Made by a program: the position numbers and the translations under genes. Positions 6,265-9,508 of a stretch of DNA of 9,508 nt are shown one piece after another (within the stretch, counting starts at the first letter, position 1; every line of letters starts with the position of its first letter). Source of the stretch: a bacterium (GTDB lineage Bacteria; CAIWAD01); the NCBI GenBank assembly GCA_030429345.1, contig JAUIFJ010000060.1:1-9508 (forward strand), written 5' to 3'. Under the pieces are notes generated by a model. It searched no databases, was not told the origin of the DNA, and worked only from the letters and a program-made list of their open reading frames with translations.

Positions 6265-6293
6265 GGGAGCCCCGAGGCCCTCTCGGGGCTCCC
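6265..6293 (+). terminator. strong hairpin, likely transcription terminator after the SDR gene
   Basis: GGGAGCCCCGAG (6265-6276) pairs perfectly with CTCGGGGCTCCC (6282-6293) around a 5-base loop, starting 7 bases after the SDR stop. The following bases (ATTCCTACCCC) lack a T run, so it is not a textbook intrinsic terminator. It may reduce expression of the last gene or protect the 3' end of the message. Confidence 0.6.
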
Positions 6294-6324
6294 ATTCCTA
6301 CCCCGCGCCTCCTACCTTGCCCGC

Positions 6325-6846
6325 ATGAAAATCACCTACTACACAGCCCTCAGCCTGGACGGCTACATCGCCCGCGAGGACGGCTCCGTCGACTGGCTGG
6401 ATCACCTGGGCGGCGAAGGCGAGGACTACGGCTACCACGACTTCTTCGCCACCGTCGACGGCCTGCTGATGGGCCGTAACACACTGGACATCTCCCGCAC
6501 CCTCGGCGACTGGTACTACGGCGACAAGCCCTGCTGGATCTTCAGCCACCGGGATGTGCCGCGGATCGCCTCCGGCGTGAGACAGTTCACTGGCACTCCG
6601 CAGGAAGCCGTCTCACAGGCGCAGGAGATGGGCCTGGAGCACCTCTGGCTCGTCGGCGGCGGCAACCTGGCCGGCCAGTTCCTGAGCGCGGGCCTGATCG
6701 ACGAATGCATCCTCTCCACCGTACCGGTCAGCCTGGGCACCGGCGTGCCGCTCTTCGAGGGCGCTACGGCCCGTTTCCGCCTGCTCTCCATTCGGCACTG
6801 GCCCGATCTGGTGCAAAGTGTGTATGCGGTGGAAAGGGCGGAATGA
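6325..6846 (+). CDS. dihydrofolate reductase family protein (RibD C-terminal domain type)
   Basis: The 173-residue product matches stand-alone RibD-C/DHFR-like NADPH-dependent reductases. It begins with the family opening MKITYYTALSLDGYIA (1-16). It continues with VDWL (22-25), VDGLLMGRNTLD (44-55), LWLVGGGNL (107-115), the glycine loop that contacts NADPH, and LIDECILSTVPVSLGTGVPL (124-143). It is not the essential folA enzyme. Such proteins (YwjB/YyaP-like) are widespread and mostly of unknown substrate. It follows the SDR gene by 66 bases with a strong hairpin between them, and has no clear Shine-Dalgarno sequence or promoter of its own. It is either the weakly expressed last gene of the cassette or expressed separately. 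It meets the minus-strand beta-helix pseudogene tail to tail, 31 bases apart. Confidence 0.88.
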   Translation: MKITYYTALSLDGYIAREDGSVDWLDHLGGEGEDYGYHDFFATVDGLLMGRNTLDISRTLGDWYYGDKPCWIFSHRDVPRIASGVRQFTGTPQEAVSQAQEMGLEHLWLVGGGNLAGQFLSAGLIDECILSTVPVSLGTGVPLFEGATARFRLLSIRHWPDLVQSVYAVERAE

Positions 6847-6851
6847 TTTTC

Positions 6852-6868
6852 GCGGCCAGGAATGGCGC
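6852..6868. terminator. weak bulged hairpin in the convergent gap
   Basis: GCG-(G)-CCA (6852-6858) pairs with TGGCGC (6863-6868) around GGAA, with one bulged base, between two convergent stop codons. Neither side carries a proper T run. It could serve both directions, but the support is weak. Confidence 0.25.
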
Positions 6869-6877
6869 TTGAATCGG

Positions 6878-9058
6878 CTACCGGATGAGCAGCACTTTCT
6901 GCGTATGGGTGGTTTCGCCGGATTGTAGTCGAAGAAAGTACAGACCACTTGCCAATCCATCCGCGTGGTATTGGATCACATGATGCCCTGGCCGGAGTTT
7001 CTGGTGCGCAATGTCGGCGACGCGTCGACCAAGCATATCGAACAGGGAGACATGGATCTCCCGCTCGGACTGAACTTCAATGGGAAGGCTCAGCTGTGAA
7101 TTGAATGGATTGGGAAACACGGGGTCCACCCGGATTGCCGTCGGGCGTACGGAAACGAGTCCTTCGTCCTCTTGCGGGATTCCCACCCAAGTGGAATCCA
7201 GCCCGAATGCCCCGGGTCCACCCGTAAAGCCGATGTCGTTTCGCAATCCACCAAGACTAGGCCACAACGCGAATCCGGGGTGCTCGGCATCTTCCATGTC
7301 ATTGTCAGTTTCTACAGGATTACCTGCATCGACGCAGAGAGACTGCTCACTGAGCCAGGGTGCACCAAGAGTCGGGTCGTAGCCAGGTTCGTCCCCATGG
7401 ATGTTTCCCTCCCCGGGATACTCTTCGTTCAGGAAGGAATAGCTGATCAAGGGCGGAGGAAACTGCGAAGCCGAGTGTTCGGGGTGTACGAAGTACTCGC
7501 ACTGGTTCTGATGCAACAACAGATTCCTGGCTGACAGCTGCGGATAAAAGGGGCCATTGGTCCAGAACAGGAATTGGGTGGCATTGTTGGTCAAGGTGAT
7601 ATTGCGCACATTCGCGGATCGTATGTCCTGAAACCCGAAGACGACTTGATGCGGCAAGCTGGACAAGGCGAATGGATAGCTCAGGTTGGCCTCCCAGGAT
7701 TCTACTCCTTTGATGAAGACATTCGATGCGTCCAGCGTATCCACTCGGATCAGGGCCCCCATTCGTCCTACATCGACCACACGAAGATTGCGGAGAGTCA
7801 GGGTTCCTGCTCGCCCATATTCAAATCCGCCGTCATCGCAGTTCTGGATCAACACATCCTCTACCAGCACTTCCGCATGATAAGGCTCCGTCGGACCGGG
7901 CGGCACGAAAATCTGCATGCTGCTTCCGATCATGCGTGGTTCAAAACCAGGATCCGACCCCCACTCTTCCGGAACGGGGTTGTCTTGTCTACAATCCAGT
8001 ATTTGCACATTCTGAATGATCGCACGGTTCACTTGCCCATACTCGTCCACTCGAATAGACAGCATTCTCCCCAGGTTCGCGATTCGATTCAGATCCAATA
8101 CTGAATAGTCGTCGTGATCATTCACTGTATGGTTGCGTATCAGGATATCCCTGAATTGCCAAGCATCCAAACCAGGTCTACCCTGCACGCTGGCTCTCAA
8201 GGCAAGTCCAGCTCCTTTCGCAGCATCGACATCTCCATTCTCCTCACAGGGATAAATGTTCGAAGTGTTATTCTGGATCACAACATTCTCAAATCCAAAA
8301 CCTAGCGAAAAGACTAGCTGTCCACCGGAGTTTTCAAATGGACAATCCATATCTGGACCAGGAGGTGCCCCGACGGTGTTCTCTTCGAGTAGGATGTTTT
8401 TTGCTGTGCCGATACCTGTGGAAGTCATGCTGACAAGTTGTGATGTTTCAGAAAAGCAATTGCGTACTTCAAGCGAGTCAACGAAAACTGAATCACCAGC
8501 TGTGATCCAGAAAACAGGCGCTTCTGCCGGCCCATTGAAATCTGAAATTACAGTTACGCTATCAATAAAAACATTTCTAATAAGAACTGATTGTGGAGCT
8601 TCACCTACTCTTCTTATGATGAATCCGCAAGCCCCTTCACCAACGCAATTCCGCAGTACCATATCTTGCGCCCTTAGCACTCGCCTTGCGCCAAATCTAA
8701 ATCCACCGTGAATGAGTTCCAGCGACTCAGCTACTAAGTCTTGCACAACTAGTGTATCTCCTGAAACGTATATGGGGAATGATGGCAATCCTTCCTGCGC
8801 AAACCTTATGCCGCTGATTTCTACGTAATCAAGTTCAACTAAAGTAATTTGCGGATATGCACTTGAGTGTATTCCGTTGTCTCGATACAAGTGAAGTCTT
8901 ACGTCGGACAACGATACTCGTATGGCACGCTGCTGAGCAAAAAGGCTAGCGCCGTGAGCGGGAGACCTGTTCTGTACAAACTCAACACTCTGCAATCCAA
9001 GATTTACATTCTCTACAATGTGGATTCCTCCTCCGAGCAGCCAGTCGCCTTGCCCCCC
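6878..9058 (-). pseudogene. 5'-truncated beta-helix protein with T9SS sorting domain, cut by an IS256 insertion
   Basis: About 726 residues of native sequence remain, starting near GGQGDWLLGGGIHI. This aligns with NGGDQAGGIH at residues 117-126 of the 814-residue paralogue. The missing part would hold the signal peptide and first helix turns. Shared landmarks include HDDYS then IANLGR (paralogue: RDDYS, VANFGH), LALRASVQ-like coils with many RN and QN steps, CVDAGNP, and PGFALWPSLGGLRNDIGFTGG. The last 87 residues are the sorting domain: FPNPFNSQ, LFDMLGRR, LASGLYF, KVLLIR. The open frame continues upstream to an ATG at 9169, but those first 37 codons come from IS DNA, partly in an overlapping frame of the transposase, and give no signal peptide. 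The product could not be exported normally. GC falls from about 60% near the 3' end (6961-7020) to about 35% near 8521-8580. Confidence 0.82.
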
Positions 9059-9508
9059 GTCAAGTCCAAAAGTGTGTGCAAATTCAACTGGCCTTCCGAA
9101 GTGATAGCATTTCAAGTAATTCAGGATTAAGGTAGCGGCGCTCACTCCGCCACTCTTCGTCCTGCTCAACGGTCATCGCTGTGATCAGACGCAACAGACT
9201 GGCGCTGTTCGAGAAGATCCCCACCAGACGAACACGGCGGCGAAGTTCCCGATTGAAGCGTTCCAGCAGGTTGTTCGACCGAATCCGGAGCCAAAGCCCT
9301 TCCGGAAACTCCATGTGTGCCGTGATTTCAGGAGCAGCCGTTTCCAGCCAGTCCGCCAGACTTTGGTTCCAGCTGGAGACTTCGTTGGCCAGTTCTAAGA
9401 TCGCCTTCTCGGCCCCCTCCTTGCTGCTCAGTCGCAGCGCTGCTTTCAATCGCGCGTGTATTTCCTTCCGGTGCCGCTTCGGACATTTTCCCGTCAGGTT
9501 TTGCATGA
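9059..9508 (-). mobile_element. 3' end of an IS256-family insertion sequence (partial)
   Basis: The element includes the transposase C-terminus and the adjoining terminal DNA. Read inward from the left, the end is about GTCAAGTCCAAAAGTGTGTG (9059-9078). It lies 6 bases outside the transposase stop, as expected for the compact ends of this family. The boundary at about 9058/9059 is placed where similarity to the paralogous beta-helix protein begins; it may be off by several bases. The other end and the target duplication lie outside the window, so neither the terminal repeat nor the 8-9 bp duplication can be confirmed here. Confidence 0.7.
9084..9508 (-). CDS. IS256-family (mutator-type) transposase, C-terminal part
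   Basis: About 140 residues are visible and the frame runs off the right edge; the Met at 9506 is internal to a protein of about 400 residues in this family. The visible part covers the end of the DDE catalytic domain. RSNNLLERFNRELRRR (77-92 of the visible part) is the signature block around the catalytic Glu, here E82. It is followed by the basic helix, VGIFSNSASLLRLITAM, and the family-typical tail with DEEW and RRYL. The two catalytic Asp residues lie outside the window, so whether the transposase is intact cannot be judged. The TGA stop (9086-9084) is just inside the element's end. The gene points in the same direction as the beta-helix gene it interrupts. Confidence 0.9.
   Translation of the reverse strand, partial: MQNLTGKCPKRHRKEIHARLKAALRLSSKEGAEKAILELANEVSSWNQSLADWLETAAPEITAHMEFPEGLWLRIRSNNLLERFNRELRRRVRLVGIFSNSASLLRLITAMTVEQDEEWRSERRYLNPELLEMLSLRKAS

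Noticed and set aside
325-6846. A reassigned genetic code with TGA as Trp throughout
   Set aside because: The 814-residue gene ends in TGA right after its canonical C-terminal tail, several other genes here also end in TGA, and TGG is used for Trp everywhere else.
50-7407. A 12-base match, CATGGATGTTTC, at 50-61 and 7396-7407
   Set aside because: A few 12-base matches are expected by chance in 9.5 kb on both strands, and the second copy is ordinary coding sequence for GNIHG.
7172-8711. Plus-strand open frames of 120-176 codons opposite the truncated beta-helix gene
   Set aside because: They mirror coding sequence with a paralogue in the window and show no ribosome sites or family motifs.
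6878-9169. An intact 763-residue protein starting at 9169
   Set aside because: Its first 37 codons are IS256 DNA, it lacks a signal peptide, and similarity to its paralogue begins only near 9058.
1-9508. CRISPR array, tRNA or rRNA genes
   Set aside because: No regularly spaced direct repeats, no cloverleaf-like segment with a CCA-type end and no rRNA-like conserved stretches were seen on either strand by eye.

Overview
The window comes from a bacterium with large secreted, repeat-built surface proteins that end in a C-terminal sorting domain of the type IX secretion (T9SS type A / FlgD-Ig-like) kind. Three separate proteins carry the signature: PNPFN, then a D/NIRG- or DMLG-type turn, then SGVY/SGLY, then a basic tail (KILLLK, KVLLVK, KVLLIR). 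This combination is typical of the FCB superphylum and neighbouring candidate phyla. I cannot name a species or phylum. The enzyme genes are GC-rich (about 67% in a sampled 60-base line) and the surface-protein genes are mixed (about 35-60% in sampled lines).

Layout. (1) 1-324: left edge with a perfect 11-bp inverted repeat, a possible minus-strand gene start that leaves the window, and a G-rich, quadruplex-capable block. (2) 325-1671 (+): a secreted Asp-box (BNR-like) beta-propeller protein with a sorting domain. It is split by an in-frame TGA that sits exactly where the sixth Asp-box needs its tryptophan. (3) 1680-4124 (+): an 814-residue secreted right-handed parallel beta-helix protein with a sorting domain, probably translationally coupled to the gene before it. 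(4) 4206-6846 (+): a compact redox cassette of a MarR-family regulator, an F420-reductase-like NAD(P)-binding protein, a short-chain dehydrogenase and a RibD/DHFR-like reductase. Matching TTG-N6-CAA dyads lie upstream of the regulator and upstream of the first enzyme. (5) 6878-about 9058 (-): a second, divergent beta-helix/sorting-domain gene. It has lost its first roughly 117 residues. (6) About 9059-9508 (-): the 3' end of an IS256-family insertion sequence, which is what truncated that gene.

How the parts fit. Two paralogous T9SS-cargo genes face each other across a self-contained, probably autoregulated redox operon. The regulator has Cys residues where OhrR-type MarR proteins keep their sensing cysteine, so a peroxide-, quinone- or electrophile-responsive switch is a reasonable inference but is not shown here. 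Two of the three surface-protein genes are damaged, one by a nonsense codon and one by an IS, so this is a decaying or variable accessory locus. The most notable item is the TGA: reading it as Trp would restore both the Asp-box and the sorting domain. It could be a recent nonsense mutation, an assembly error, or a readthrough switch between an anchored and an unanchored form.
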